A stretch of DNA of 64,000 nt from Isoetes taiwanensis (Eukaryota > Streptophyta > Lycopodiopsida > Isoetales > Isoetaceae). Under the pieces are notes generated by a model. The model had not been told where the DNA came from, did no database searches, and was given only the letters and a program-made list of their open reading frames with translations. This document shows, one piece after another, positions 1 through 11,215 of the stretch (position 1 is the stretch's first letter; the number at the start of each line of letters is the position of its first letter). A program made the translations under genes and the position numbers. The stretch spans positions 374,001-438,000 of the forward strand of contig JAJEKV010000265.1 in assembly GCA_021234155.1 (NCBI GenBank). Reading direction: 5' to 3'.

Positions 1-1898
1 TCAGAACAAACACCATCACTTCTACCTATATATATCTTTTGATGTGGAAAAGGCAGATTTCCTATCACCAAGCTACCTCTTCTTACTCTTACCATGCTAC
101 TAAATGAATGGTAGAGAAAAAAGAGTCACTGTTAGAAGAGCAGCCTACCACTTTGCTCATAGAAACTGTCATTGTTTCATGAGTTCTAGTTTCTCACCTT
201 ATGACCAAGAACATCAACCTGCAAATTAAATTGAATCAAATGCTGCATTGTCGGATTAGGCATCCAACCTGAACCTTGAAGCTGTCTGGACAAAGAATAT
301 GCCTAGCCACCAGACTTCTCTCTTAAAGCCCAGTGCAAGATATATAGATATCAGCTTATCCTTAGCTCGGCAATCCAATCCAGTCTAATACATTCAACCT
401 ACTTGCATTACAAGATAAAGAAACCAAGATTGCTTAAATACCTGATCTTTATCTGAACCACATATTTAATCTTTCCGCCAGCAAGAAAGGGTAGAAATAT
501 ACCAGCAAAAAATTTCAAGAGAGATCAATGATGCTTCTTCTGCAGATGAAACCTCCTCAGAAAAACCAAGATCTTGATTGCAACAATTTGTAAGGCTTAA
601 ACTGCAATCTCCATCCTTTCCAAGTCGACCCAGGCTCAAGAAAGCATTTATCAAGGAATGGCAGATGAATTTTTAAGAACTGCAAGGAAGATTAAAGATG
701 CAGGATAAACCCGAAACAAGATTGAAGACCGCCAAACAGCCAAATCTCAAAAAAGTCTGGGAAAGGTTTTGTAAATCCTGCTCATGGATGGATCCCCAAA
801 ACTCCTGGCATGGCTACTATACAAATCGTTGGTTCTCTTCAAGCCTCCGTTGTTGTACCGGAGGTAGGATGGGGAGGCGGTCGCCTCACCCTAACTGCCA
901 CCCAAACGCGCCCGCATTTTCCCCCCCAGCTCCGGTGAAGATTTCATTTATCCTTGCAATGAGATAAGTGATGATGCCTGCAGATTCATATCCAAACATC
1001 ATGTCTTTATAAACCAGAATCTTCTAGATTATTTGCTTGAGAAAAACACTTACATCCTATATCTATGAGTGATTAATCATAACAAATAGACCTTGCTATT
1101 AATTTGAGCATAAAAGAGTGAATAGCAGTTGTTCGACAAAAAAACCTTGATAACTATAGTTGTTGAAAGCATCTTTTCAGGAGGATGCTTGCATGCTATA
1201 TGCTGCAAAATCCATGTATTCGCACGTGAATCATAAAATGCATGCAAAACAAATTGCAACATATTGCCACCGAAAGAGCAAGCCTAACAGATAGTTGAAT
1301 CCTTACCAGTTGGTTGCTGACAGCATCCGTTTGACAGGATGCTTGTATGCTATATGTTGCATGTATCAGTAATAGGATCATGCAATGCGTGATATATTCC
1401 AACTGAAGAGAAAACCTAACAGGCAGTTCAAAAGCTTTATCTTGAAGAGTCCTATTCTTAATTAGAACCTTGAAGGGTCATATTCTTGATTAGAACCTTG
1501 ACGTACTTAGAGAAAGTATGGGGCAAAAGAATGTGGAATGTGCGTTAGGAATGCCCCACAGGCACATTGCCAGAATCCTCTCAAGTGGTCCCATGGGTCC
1601 ATTACAATGTCTTTCATTATGCTTGCCCTAGAACGTCCCAAGCCCACACCACCCTATGATTGTTACAACTGCCAAGCAAAAGTGTCACATGATATCTATG
1701 CCACCCATGTTCTCATGGAGACTCAACCTATTTGATACTGAGCTTAAAGGTGGGGAACTTCTTGAGCCCGAGAAGTTTTGCAAATCAAGGAGTCCTCTCG
1801 ACTCCTCGATGAGAAGGACGACTTACAAAGAGTATCTCAAGAAGTGGAAATTCACAAGCAAAGAAGCAAGAAAATAAAGATGGCCTGAAGGACTTTTC
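1..1898. other. No firm gene; possible exon remnants
   Basis: I recognise no gene here. Two minus-strand stretches look exon-like. One at about 424-680 lies between a TTGCAG acceptor-like and a GTATTT donor-like site. A 21-nt block at about 202-222 has TTGCAG before it and GTGAGA after it. Neither encodes a recognisable peptide, and both could be chance. A GC-rich patch at about 850-940 holds a short plus-strand open frame without similarity that I know. Around 1163-1290 and 1319-1430 there is a diverged direct duplication (shared AGGATGCTTG and GCTATATG), each copy followed by a related CCTAACAG segment. Confidence 0.3.
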
Positions 1899-2130
1899 TT
1901 CCTTTTAAAACCCACAAATTGACTTATTGAGATTTATGAGTGGGTAACTCTTTTGACGTCTTAAAATCTTGTGATAAAAATTTTCATAAGTTATGGATTA
2001 AAAATTTTCATCTCTTCCTTTTAAAACCCACAAATTGAGTTGTTGAGATTTATGAGTGGGTAACTCTTTTGACGTCTTAAAATCTTGTGATAAAAATTTT
2101 AGTAAGTTATGAATTAAAAATTTTCATCAG
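1899..2130. repeat. 116-bp tandem duplication
   Basis: Two adjacent copies, 1899-2014 and 2015-2130, each begin with TTCCTTTTAAAACCCACAAA and differ at only a few positions, such as TTCATAAG against TTAGTAAG. This is an AT-rich non-coding duplication, probably a replication slip or unequal exchange. Confidence 0.9.
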
Positions 2131-3089
2131 TTACTTTATTCTCACTAGTTGATTGTGATAGAATTTATGATTTTTACAGTGCCGCGGAGAGATTTAACAC
2201 AACAAGTGTAATGGTATTTTTGAAACAAAATAATCCTTTTTTATAGAGCTTAATTTGCCAAGGTCAACCAAACCTGAGGAACTTCTACCACGTGAACGAA
2301 ATTACTTTCTTATTTTCTTATTAGATTATTTTACTTATAATGTCTGACAAATGTGCTTGTTTCATTTGCAACCAATTTAATTATTTTAAATGACTATCAA
2401 ATACCCCAATGAGACGAGGTGTCAATAATACAAATTTTATTAGCATCTAGCTTTGAATCTACGGTTATAAAGTTTTGTGTATAAAATGCTTCTAATGCAG
2501 GAGGAATCCTATACTCAGCTTCCTTGTAATGCTTTTGGTGTTACCAGCCTTCATAAAGCAATGAGGTTAGCACGTAAGCTTGGAAACAATTGTTTAAATT
2601 CACTTAGAACTGTCAAGGAATTACCTTTTATTCATGACGTAGTATAGTGCTTTGTTTCAGAAGCCATTAGACCCATCAGTGCTGCAGGTAATCACTCCAG
2701 AAGCCATTGCCACTGCATCGCGTTAAGAGTCTATCAGGCTTGCATACATGTCTAGTTGAAAATAGATAAGCATAGAAATCTACAGGCCATGGGCCAGGCT
2801 CCCTTGTATAACACTGGATACTTGTCTTGAATGTTTGCCTTGTCTTCCCATGGTCGGGATCTTAACTTCTGATGTAAACAAGCCAAAAAAAATAATTAGT
2901 ATACCAAGCAAAGGAGGAGGAAACTATATCAGGTTCTTCACTTACCGTATTCCAGTTCAAACTGGTGGACTTACGCAGAAAACCTATTTGCGCATCATTC
3001 TATTTCACAGATCATAGCATGCCAACTGAAAGGCCATTTTTCCAAGCTAGAGGTGCAAAATAGAGCTTGTTCTTGAACGAACAATCATA
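2131..3089. other. Non-coding; likely downstream region of the PPR gene
   Basis: AT-rich, with no convincing coding frame on either strand. Because the PPR gene runs leftward and stops at 3090, the part nearest 3089 is its expected 3' untranslated region. I could not place a polyadenylation signal with confidence. Confidence 0.35.
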
Positions 3090-6000
3090 TTACGTAATAT
3101 CCTGCTTCCATTTTGTTAGCCTTCCAGACCTGGCAGAAACGACAAATCCATTATGGATGAGACCTTTCTGCTCCATAGTTCCTAACATCTGGGATGCCCT
3201 TTCAAACTTCCCTAGCCTACATAGTCCATCAATAAGGATACCACACATTTTCAAATTTGGCTTGCATTCTTGCATAGTTTCTAGCATCTGGGATGCCCTT
3301 TCAAACTTCCCTAGCTTACATAGGCCATCAATAAGGATACTGCACATTATTAGATCTGGCTTCCATCCCTTTTGAACTGCTTTATCAAAGAGCCAAAGTG
3401 CTGAATCCTGTTTACCTATTGCCAGAAGGCTTTGGATAATAATTGTGTAATCATGCATATCTGGTACATACCTTTGTTCCACCATCTTCTCAAAGAGCCC
3501 GTATGCTTCATTGACTTTGCCAGTTTTACATAGTCCATCAAGGATTACCTTTATAGTTATAGAATCTGGATTGTACCCTTTATTAATCATTTCATTCAAG
3601 AGATTCATTGCTTCTTCCATCTTCTGCCCTTTGAGAAGCCCGTGAAGGAAAGAATTATACGTAAACAAGTCTGGAGTGCAGCCTTCCTTTACCATTCGCT
3701 TGAACAGTGCACGTGCTTCCTCTATATGCCTGGTCTTACACAGGCAATCAAGAAGAATAGTATAGGTAACCACGTGTGGATTGCATCCTTCACCTGTCAT
3801 TTGTTTAAAAAGTCGTGAAGCTTCTGGGACCTTTCCAGCTTTCGCCAATCCATTGAGGAGTATACTATAGCTGACAGCATTAGGTTTGCAACCTTTCTGG
3901 GGCATTAGTTCAAGGAGTTCCCATGCTTCATCCCATTCCCATGCCTTACAAAGGCCACGAAGGAGTGCATTATACGAAATAATATCAGGGTCACATCCGC
4001 GAAGTGGCATTGCCTCGAGGAGAGAACGAGCTTGTTTCAGGTCCCCCATTTTACAATATCCAACAAGAAGTGTATTGTAAGAGACAACATCAGGAGTACA
4101 GCCTCTCCGGTACATTTCATCAAGAAGCATAAGGGCCTGTTCCAAATACTCTGACTTACAAAGGCCATCAAGGAGGATGCTATATGAAACCACATCAGGT
4201 GGATAACCCTTCCCAATCATAAGATTGAAAATTTTAAATGCTTCATTTACCTTGTTTGCTTGGCAAAGGCCCTTCAAAACATGACTCCACATGCTAAGAT
4301 CCTGGTCGCAAATATCCATTTTCTCTAGAAGCTTGTATGCATCCTCAACATCACCAGAATTACAAAGTGTGTGGACCATTGTTCTATACGTAATTGCGTC
4401 AGGCTTAAAACCCTTTTCAATCATCTCATCAAACAGATCCCCAGCTTTTTTCGTTTGGTTCACTTTGCTAAATGTGGCTATGGCAATATTATACATGAAA
4501 ATGTTTGTCATGCCCACCTTATCCACCATCTCTTCGAAGGGCTTAAATACCTTAGTAATCTTGACAGTCTTTCCAAGCCTTAACAGCAATGTAGTACACA
4601 TTTTCTCACTTGGAAATGCTCCTTTCTCAACCATAACTGTAAAGACGTGACATGCATTCTTCACCTCACCCAAGCCACAAAACTCAAAAAAAAGTGTCTT
4701 GTAGACATTGAAAGTGACATCTGCACCACTTTCTATAATTTTGTTGAAAAGCTGGAGGGCAACATCTACTTGTCCAGCCTTACACAACTGTCTAAGCATT
4801 ACACTATACAGTGCAGGATCTGGGACCAGTCCACAATTATAAATCCTATCAAGAATATATATAAGTTCTTGGAAGCTGCTTTTCGCACACAAGCCATCAA
4901 TCACAGGCCCAAAAACAGTAATTTCGGGAACATAACCATTCATGATCATTGCCTGAATAAGCTGATAAGCTTCGTTTACTTTTTCAACTTTGCATAACTT
5001 ACGAATAAAACCAGCAGAAGCCATGGATGGAAGAACCAATCCCTCATGGAGAAGATCTTTAAGCATGTTATATGCTTCATCTACTTTTCCAGATGTGCTA
5101 AGTTGGTCAAGGAGCATACTACAAGTTTCAAAATCAGGAGTTGAGTCCTGTGAAGCCATCTTCTGGCAAACATTGTAGGTATCATTAGCTGCACTACCTT
5201 TGCTGAGTCTATCATACAATGCTTTATCTCGAATAGTGCCACCTTTGCACGTAGCATAGATGTCCCGAAGAAGACCACCTTCAAATTTACCTTTTACTAT
5301 TGTGGCAAAGATCCTGCCTTCAATGTTGGTTTCATCTCCTAAGACAAAATCCAAAATACTGAATGCTTTGCTTAGCTTCCCAACTTTGCATAACTCGTCA
5401 ACTACTATACCACAAATTGCCGGTTGAGGGCTATATCCTTTATCAAGCGCTTGGGATAATGCATGATAAGCATCACCAACTTTGCCATGTTCGCAAAGCG
5501 CAGTAACGAGTATATCACATGCTCCTGTTTCTGGAAATAATCCAAGTGGCTCTAATTTGTTGAAGAGGTCAAATGCTTTGGTTACAGAACCAGATTTGGA
5601 AAGCCCAGTCAGAATGCTACTATAAGTGACAGCATCTGGAAGGATATTTTTATAAAGCATTGTATCAATGAGTTGGTAAGCATCTACAAATCTTCCTACT
5701 GTGCTATAGTATTTAAGTAACGAGGCATAAGTGACTGTAATTGAAGAGGAACTTGTATCATTTTTTTCTAGAATTTCACAAAGCATGCATGCCTCTCCCA
5801 TTCTTCCAGCTTCTCTAAACCCAACCAAAAGGGAGCTATGAGTAATTAAATCAGGAACACAATCTTTCTGAAGCATCTCTTCATATAATCTCCATGCATC
5901 GTCCACTTTACCAATCCTGCTAAGACCATAAATTAGGGTATTATAAGTTGCAACCTTAGGAATAATCCCCTTTTGCTTCATTTCTTCCCAAACCAGGAGT

Positions 6001-6956
6001 GCTTGACTTACCTGGCCATTCCTGAATAATTCATTCAAAATAAAATTATAGGTCCCTATATCTGGAGGAGGGCCATTCGCAATCATAGTCTGCAGTAAAT
6101 GATTGGCCTGATCGATTCTTCCAACTTTGTACAGATCATCTAGAAGGGAAGTATATACAGAAGTTGTTGCTACACCACTATCTTCCAATCTCATAACGAG
6201 CTTATATGCCTCGTCCACTTTTTGGACTTTGCAGAGGCTTTTGACAATGATAGGAAGAGTGCCTTCATCGGGCTGGCAGCCGTCAAGCATCATCCTCTGG
6301 TGGATGAATACAACTTGATCATGGCAATTTTCCTTGCTCAAAAGATCAAGGAGGGCATTATAACTATAGATGGTATGCTTATAACCAGGACGTTGTCCAG
6401 ACCAATGGAAAAATTGCAGTGCCAAATTGGGTTCTTTCAAATGTTTAAGAACCTGACAAACAAGCCCAGAATCCACCTCAGTGTTCCATTTATTAAGGCA
6501 ATCATCCATACTTAACTCATCTGCCTTGTGTCTCAAGGCGTTCAATATACAACGTGTATCAGATATTAATTTGATTCTGCTATCTAATCTTCTAACTTCC
6601 CTACTCATTTTCCAGTGTGGTGGATCTCTCTGCCTTGGCATAGCTTCATCACTACAACGTTTCCTGTTTGACAATGATTTCTTCACGTTGGAGATCTCAT
6701 CACCGGTCTTCTCATTTTCCCCAGTGTCCAAGCTTGTACTTTGCTTCTTAGCCATGGACGCGTGTCTTTCTAATATAGCACGCAAGACATAAATTGGATT
6801 CTTGGGGACTCCATGTCCACTGCCGGACTCACCTGAGTGGGAACTATGTGAAACAAATTGCTTGTTCGAGGGTGTAGTTGGAGGAGCATTGGGCATGGGG
6901 CGGTGGCACCTGCGTGGTCTGATAAGAAACCAAGCGAAGCCCCCAGTAGGCGCCAT
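3090..6956 (-). CDS. P-class pentatricopeptide repeat (PPR) protein, about 1288 aa
   Basis: This is an organellar RNA-binding protein by family. P-class PPR proteins bind single-stranded mitochondrial or plastid RNA through about 35-residue helical repeats and act in stabilisation, processing, splicing or translation. The frame opens at the ATG at 6956-6954; a TTG two codons upstream is not a likely plant start. It ends in TAA at 3092-3090. The N-terminus (MAPTGGFAWFLIRPRRCHRP) is rich in Arg, Ala and Pro with no early acidic residue, as in an organelle transit peptide. From about residue 185 to near the C-terminus there are roughly 28-30 PPR motifs of the form PDVVSYSILLDGLCK...EA. The middle repeats (about residues 520-760) are more degenerate. 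There are no E, DYW, L/S or SMR signatures, so the class is P and the target RNA is unknown. It is a single exon, typical of the family. The last two repeats are a recent duplication. It is longer than most P-class proteins, which usually have 10-25 repeats. Confidence 0.93.
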   Translation of the reverse strand: MAPTGGFAWFLIRPRRCHRPMPNAPPTTPSNKQFVSHSSHSGESGSGHGVPKNPIYVLRAILERHASMAKKQSTSLDTGENEKTGDEISNVKKSLSNRKRCSDEAMPRQRDPPHWKMSREVRRLDSRIKLISDTRCILNALRHKADELSMDDCLNKWNTEVDSGLVCQVLKHLKEPNLALQFFHWSGQRPGYKHTIYSYNALLDLLSKENCHDQVVFIHQRMMLDGCQPDEGTLPIIVKSLCKVQKVDEAYKLVMRLEDSGVATTSVYTSLLDDLYKVGRIDQANHLLQTMIANGPPPDIGTYNFILNELFRNGQVSQALLVWEEMKQKGIIPKVATYNTLIYGLSRIGKVDDAWRLYEEMLQKDCVPDLITHSSLLVGFREAGRMGEACMLCEILEKNDTSSSSITVTYASLLKYYSTVGRFVDAYQLIDTMLYKNILPDAVTYSSILTGLSKSGSVTKAFDLFNKLEPLGLFPETGACDILVTALCEHGKVGDAYHALSQALDKGYSPQPAICGIVVDELCKVGKLSKAFSILDFVLGDETNIEGRIFATIVKGKFEGGLLRDIYATCKGGTIRDKALYDRLSKGSAANDTYNVCQKMASQDSTPDFETCSMLLDQLSTSGKVDEAYNMLKDLLHEGLVLPSMASAGFIRKLCKVEKVNEAYQLIQAMIMNGYVPEITVFGPVIDGLCAKSSFQELIYILDRIYNCGLVPDPALYSVMLRQLCKAGQVDVALQLFNKIIESGADVTFNVYKTLFFEFCGLGEVKNACHVFTVMVEKGAFPSEKMCTTLLLRLGKTVKITKVFKPFEEMVDKVGMTNIFMYNIAIATFSKVNQTKKAGDLFDEMIEKGFKPDAITYRTMVHTLCNSGDVEDAYKLLEKMDICDQDLSMWSHVLKGLCQANKVNEAFKIFNLMIGKGYPPDVVSYSILLDGLCKSEYLEQALMLLDEMYRRGCTPDVVSYNTLLVGYCKMGDLKQARSLLEAMPLRGCDPDIISYNALLRGLCKAWEWDEAWELLELMPQKGCKPNAVSYSILLNGLAKAGKVPEASRLFKQMTGEGCNPHVVTYTILLDCLCKTRHIEEARALFKRMVKEGCTPDLFTYNSFLHGLLKGQKMEEAMNLLNEMINKGYNPDSITIKVILDGLCKTGKVNEAYGLFEKMVEQRYVPDMHDYTIIIQSLLAIGKQDSALWLFDKAVQKGWKPDLIMCSILIDGLCKLGKFERASQMLETMQECKPNLKMCGILIDGLCRLGKFERASQMLGTMEQKGLIHNGFVVSARSGRLTKWKQDIT
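3180..3345 (-). repeat. Recently duplicated pair of PPR motifs at the PPR C-terminus
   Basis: Two DNA copies at about 3187-3240 and 3283-3342 share long identical blocks (CTGGGATGCCCTTTCAAACT, then CCATCAATAAGGATA). They encode ILIDGLCKLGKFERASQMLE and ILIDGLCRLGKFERASQMLG. The linker between them is about two residues shorter than a canonical PPR junction, which fits a recent unequal duplication inside the gene. Confidence 0.85.
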
Positions 6957-8650
6957 AGCCAAACAGCTTTGTTCGATCAGCTACCCCATTTTCCTTCTTT
7001 GAATGTCCCAGGCCGAAGTCCGGCAAGGCAAGCGATTGACCAAAGTCCTGAATTAGACTCGTTTAGGGCGAACGCCCAAAAACTTTAAACTTGAAAAGGC
7101 GTAAGTGTATTTTAAAAGCTACCTATTGGAATCGTTCACTCTAGTAGTTTTCATTGGACCTTAAAATGCCCCTAGATTGTTTTTCTCCTCCCTCTTTTCC
7201 TCCAAGAAGTTAAACTTGATAAATCCTTTTATACACAAGGAATTTTGCGATGATTGTATCCCAACTCCTCCCTCTTCTCCTCCAAGAAGTTAAACTTGAT
7301 AAATCCTTTTATGCACAAAAGAGATTTTGCGATGACTGCTTCCCAACTTTCATTTTGGGCCATCGGATATTTCAAGATGATGTGGATGGTCGAGATTACG
7401 CTTTTCAAAGGCGAGCAGTTAGAAAGAGTCATGGCCCTACAAAGTATCCAAGTTTTAGTTTCGTAGGAGCCCAGCAAGACTTATGTTTCTTACAAAATCT
7501 GGTAAGAGCCATCTCTATTAAACTCTTATGAATTCGAAGTTGAAGTAGCATGATTCATTTAGATTATTCATTGGCAATAGATCTCGAATAAGCAAGCACA
7601 GTATGCCCCTAATTAACAATTCTTCTCACTTAAAATAATTACTGAAACCTACAATCCCGATCACTAGTTTAGTCTCAGTTTCTAGTCATATGCCTCTTCA
7701 TGGGCAAATGTGCTAACAGGTATTGTTGTGGGCCACGGAAAGTGAGTGATTAATCTAGCTTTTGTAATGTGTTTTCTTGACCATCTCCAAGGCACCAGCA
7801 TCTAAATGCTTATTGAAGAAGCGTGCATTGAGATATTGCTTCAATTGAGTGTGTTCTTTGTTTCTATCTACATGCACATGTTGTTCCTACACATTCTATC
7901 TAGAGAATCAACCTATGTACCTTCTGACAGGCTTTAAGACGCTGTGGACCCATGGCCATTGTGTAGGCAAGGTCTGAAAGTCTAGTGTCCTCCATGTTGA
8001 CCACCTTCCAACAATAAAACATGTGGCATTCCATACTAGCATGTTGAGGACAAGTAACTTATACTTTGTTGAAGAATTAGACATAGGACTTAACTCTAAG
8101 AGCCTGAATCATAAAGGCTTTCTAGACATGTTCCAAGTCTTTTCAAGTGGCAAGCGGTATGACTGGTCCAATACTACCATCCCATATAGAAGAAATCGAC
8201 TTAAGTGTGCCTGATGGAACTAGTCAGAAAGCTCTATTTTGTGGTAATTGTTCTGCAAGGCATAGAACGCCTTCCAACCTGCAGTTACACATTATTGAAT
8301 ACAAGCATCCCAGTATATGGTGGTTGTAAGCCCCACTCCAAGATAGTTGCATGTTCGCACCACCCCTATGCTTTTGCCCTAATAGGATACTAGGCGAAGT
8401 GCTCTTTGCTGCCTACAAGAGGATACTAGGAGAACCTTAATCTTGGCCAAGTTGACCCGCATTCAGTATTCTGACAAAAACTACCAAATTTTATTGCATA
8501 TTGGGAGGGTTGTAAGATAAGTGATATATATTATTTATATCATATGGTTGATGATGTAATGAGCAAGCCGGATCTCTCCGTCTCCATGCTGAGCAAGCGA
8601 ATCCTTAACTTGATGAATGTATAGTCCAAACATTGTGGGAGAGAGTCAAT
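6957..8650. other. No gene seen; PPR upstream region plus a short repeat
   Basis: The segment just right of 6956 is the 5' flank, and presumably the promoter, of the leftward PPR gene; no core promoter motif is clear. From 7003 to 8650 I see only short open frames with no recognisable products. A plus-strand frame at about 8250-8320 has a CxxC...H...H pattern (CGNCSARHRTPSNLQLHIIE). It has no framework of a known zinc-finger family, so it is not called. Confidence 0.4.
7185..7336. repeat. 80-bp tandem duplication
   Basis: CTCCTCCCTCTT(T/C)TCCTCC followed by AAGAAGTTAAACTTGATAAA occurs from 7185 and again from 7265, both copies running on to TTTTGCGATGA. It is non-coding and lies about 230 bp upstream of the PPR start. 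Confidence 0.85.
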
Positions 8651-10282
8651 GGCATCATTTAATTGGAAATGAGAAGCCAGTATATTGCTCTATTGATTAA
8701 ACTTCTCAAAACCAAAGGTCGAACCCCGAAGGCACATTTTCACAAATGATTGAATGGTGGAGCAATTAAAAATGTGCTAGATAGTCTCAGTTTCACTTAC
8801 AGAGTTTGCAAATGGAACCAATATTATCCTTTTGAATTCTTCTATGAAGGCTACTATTTGAAAAGATAGCTTAGTGCAAGACTTTCCAAACCAGCATTTA
8901 AATTTTGGGTTTCCAAATATTTTGGGTATAGGTTTCCAAATATTTCCTTAGGATATTTAAGAATTTTTAATTGCAGTTGTGATTGGCAATGGCATGCATG
9001 GAAGACTTTATTCTAGCTATCACTTTGTAAGCTTTATTAGTCAGGTACCTGTCAAAACTTTGAAGAATTGAATAGAAGTTAACATCCTCAAACATTCATT
9101 TATTAATTGCAAGTTTGGACGTTATTCTATAATAGATGTTTCTGTCCGATTGAGCGCCATTTAGAGTGTTTTTAACTTCTCTCTAGATAAGCCATATGTC
9201 ATCACTTCATAGGTCCTTATTTTGGTAATACCCGCACTTTGCCATTTAATCCAGAGTCTAGGGTGTTTAGTCAAAACCTGGTCTTTGTTCATTGGCAAAG
9301 GTGCCAGATAAAAAAGGAAAAATGCACCACATTTCACATTTGCATCTTTATGTTTAAAGTGGAGGCTAACTAGATTCTAGGCTTTTGATGAAATTTCTAA
9401 TAAGGGAACTACTAGCAAGTTTGAGCCCAGAGAAGTCTGAGTCGGGGAGATCATGTTTCGTAGTTTGACTACCAGGAACCCAAATGTAGTCTCAGATACA
9501 TCTCTCCATAGTTGTAAAACTTTTTGTTAGCAAATGGCTAAGGATAAGTTTACATGAGAGCTAGCAAGAATAGAGTTGGCAAATATTACTCTCCCAACCA
9601 AGGATCTCTTAGGCAATCTATTTTCTTTCTGATTATAGCAATAATAAGCTCCCAGGCTTGCTTGCTGCTAGCAGGTTTAAGGCAAAAGGAAGCCCAGGCA
9701 AGGTAATAGCTTAATTGGGAGGGGTAATTTCAATGTGCCCCGTGTTCATTTCCAAGTCTAATTTATCCACGGTATCCTACATTCGTCAAGATTGAGAAGG
9801 ACTCTAGATTAGGCCCCAAAATCATTGATACAGCCCAAGAAGTTAGAAAAATAATAGATTTGACTTGAAGGATAATAAATGTATCATTAGCATATTCGAG
9901 AATTGAAAGATAATTGCTGGAACTAGACATTTAAACACCTTGAATCGTGTTCAAACTCCTAAGAATGAGAATCATCCTAATGAGGATTTTAAAGAAGAGA
10001 TGGGGGGAAGAGAGCAGCCTTGTTTCTCACCTTTGTGGATATAAAAAAAGAGGTTGGGAATCCATTTAAAAGCAGGGTTGAATAGGCATTTTGTTAAAAC
10101 CAAGAATTTAAGCAATCAGATTGGGATGAAAGCCAAGGTGATGAAGGGATGCCTTTAAGAAATCTCATCTAATGGAGTCAAGTGATTTTTCCTTTTAAGT
10201 CTAGTTTTAGCAAAAGATAGTTTCGATTAGAGATTGTCTTCCAATGTAGGCTTCGAAGGCAGCAATATAGTTGTTGAAAATA
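8650..10282 (-). pseudogene. 3' half of a fossil L1-type LINE (reverse transcriptase to C-terminal zinc motif)
   Basis: On the minus strand, in broken frames, plant LINE RT landmarks appear in order. A degenerate motif A region (LLLKLDLKGK, about 10.22 kb) is followed by LLNGFPTSFFIS (about 10.04-10.07 kb). Then comes the RGxRQGxPLSP-like block KGEKQGCSLPP at 10002-10034. The catalytic YADD box reads EYANDTFIILQ at about 9864-9897, so the second aspartate position is altered and the enzyme is dead. A post-RT LP(K)R...NS(I/V)L segment lies near 9.6 kb and a CKLC...H-type C-terminal zinc remnant at about 8765-8810. Many stops and frameshifts show age. The 5' part is missing here because CACTA element A is inserted at 10283; it resumes at 18124. 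The 3' boundary is not sharp. Confidence 0.72.
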
Positions 10283-10302
10283 CACAACAAGAAAAGGGTC
10301 AT

Positions 10303-10490
10303 TTAGCGACGTCTATAGCGACGTCTGAGCGACGTCTATGCGACGTCTGACGGCGCCGCCGACGCGTCGTTTGCGCATATCGCCGCGATGTGACGTGCGT
10401 CGCATGCGACGTCGGCAGGCGTCGCTCAGACGTCGCGCAGACGTGACTCAGACGTGACTCAGACGTCGCTCAGACGTCGCGACGTGGTGT
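10303..10490. repeat. Left subterminal GACGTC-rich block of element A
   Basis: A dense run of GCGACGTC, AGACGTCGC and CAGACGTGACT motifs on both strands, GC-rich against an AT-rich background, ending at a poly(A) tract near 10494. Such arrays are the expected binding sites for a CACTA DNA-binding protein. Confidence 0.75.
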
Positions 10491-10689
10491 ACGAAAAAAA
10501 AAAAAAAAAAAAAAAAATAAAAATAAATAAAAAAAGGGAAAGAATTTTAATAGTTAGTTACAATATCATATACAAGATATCTTTACGTGTTCCCTGTTAG
10601 GGGAAAACCCGTATAGCCAATTCTATAACAATACGACCAATATTAGACAATGACATTGAAAGTTAACGTGAACTAAGAGTTTATAGCAC

Positions 10690-11150
10690 TTACGAATCTA
10701 TGTAAAAAGCCTTTTCGGCCGCCAGAACCCAAGTGAGACGGAATTCGTTTGCTTGAAGTTGCCTTGGCAGTCCGTGAGGCAGATGTTTTTTCTTGGAATC
10801 CTTTGCACGTTCGAAAGTGATCTGATTGCAAGGAATACAACATGACAAGTTAAATGTCTTATTTCGAATTGAACGAATGGCAACAAATAACAAATACCTT
10901 GATATCTTCCTTATGGACAGATTAAGTGGTTTAGGAACCTTTGACCAATCGCCTCCCAATTTTTTGGCATTCGACTTCAATTTTGCAATCACTCTTTGCC
11001 TTTTCTATAAATCGATAGATTAACACAAAACAAAAGAATAAAAATAAGACTATGACTAGGTCATGTACCTTCTTTTTCGAAGCAGCTCCCCCCATCATCG
11101 AAATGAGCCCCTTCCAAATCTGGATTAGTCGGATTAAAAGCTAGAGTTGG
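10690..11150 (-). other. Exon-like module inside element A (possible captured gene fragment)
   Basis: A minus-strand open frame covers 10690-10992 (about 100 codons; it begins at a GTG, so it has no proper start). Splice-like sites punctuate it. There is a GTAAGT donor at about 10688-10693, an AATCAG acceptor next to 10821, a GTATTTG donor at 10891-10897, a TTATAG acceptor at 11005, and a GTACATGA donor at 11061-11068. The implied introns are only about 64-76 bp, and the frame also reads through the first one, so splicing is uncertain. The peptide has a basic stretch (DSKKKHLPHGLPRQLQ) and WVLAAEKAFYID. I do not recognise the family. It could be a captured host gene or a transposase-region remnant. 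Confidence 0.35.
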
Positions 11151-11215
11151 CTAACATACGCTTTAGGGTTATAAGCTAGATTTGGCCACCTCTACCTAAG
11201 AATTACAAGAAAAGT

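Noticed and set aside
698-967. 89-codon plus-strand frame in the GC-rich patch
   Set aside because: No recognisable domain, no splice context, and an alternative frame of similar length is equally open.
6957-6962. PPR start two codons upstream at 6962
   Set aside because: That codon is TTG. The first ATG of the frame is at 6956-6954, which gives a normal transit-peptide-like N-terminus.
8147-8329. C2H2-like zinc finger frame
   Set aside because: One CxxC...H pattern in a short frame with no framework residues or repeats; likely chance.
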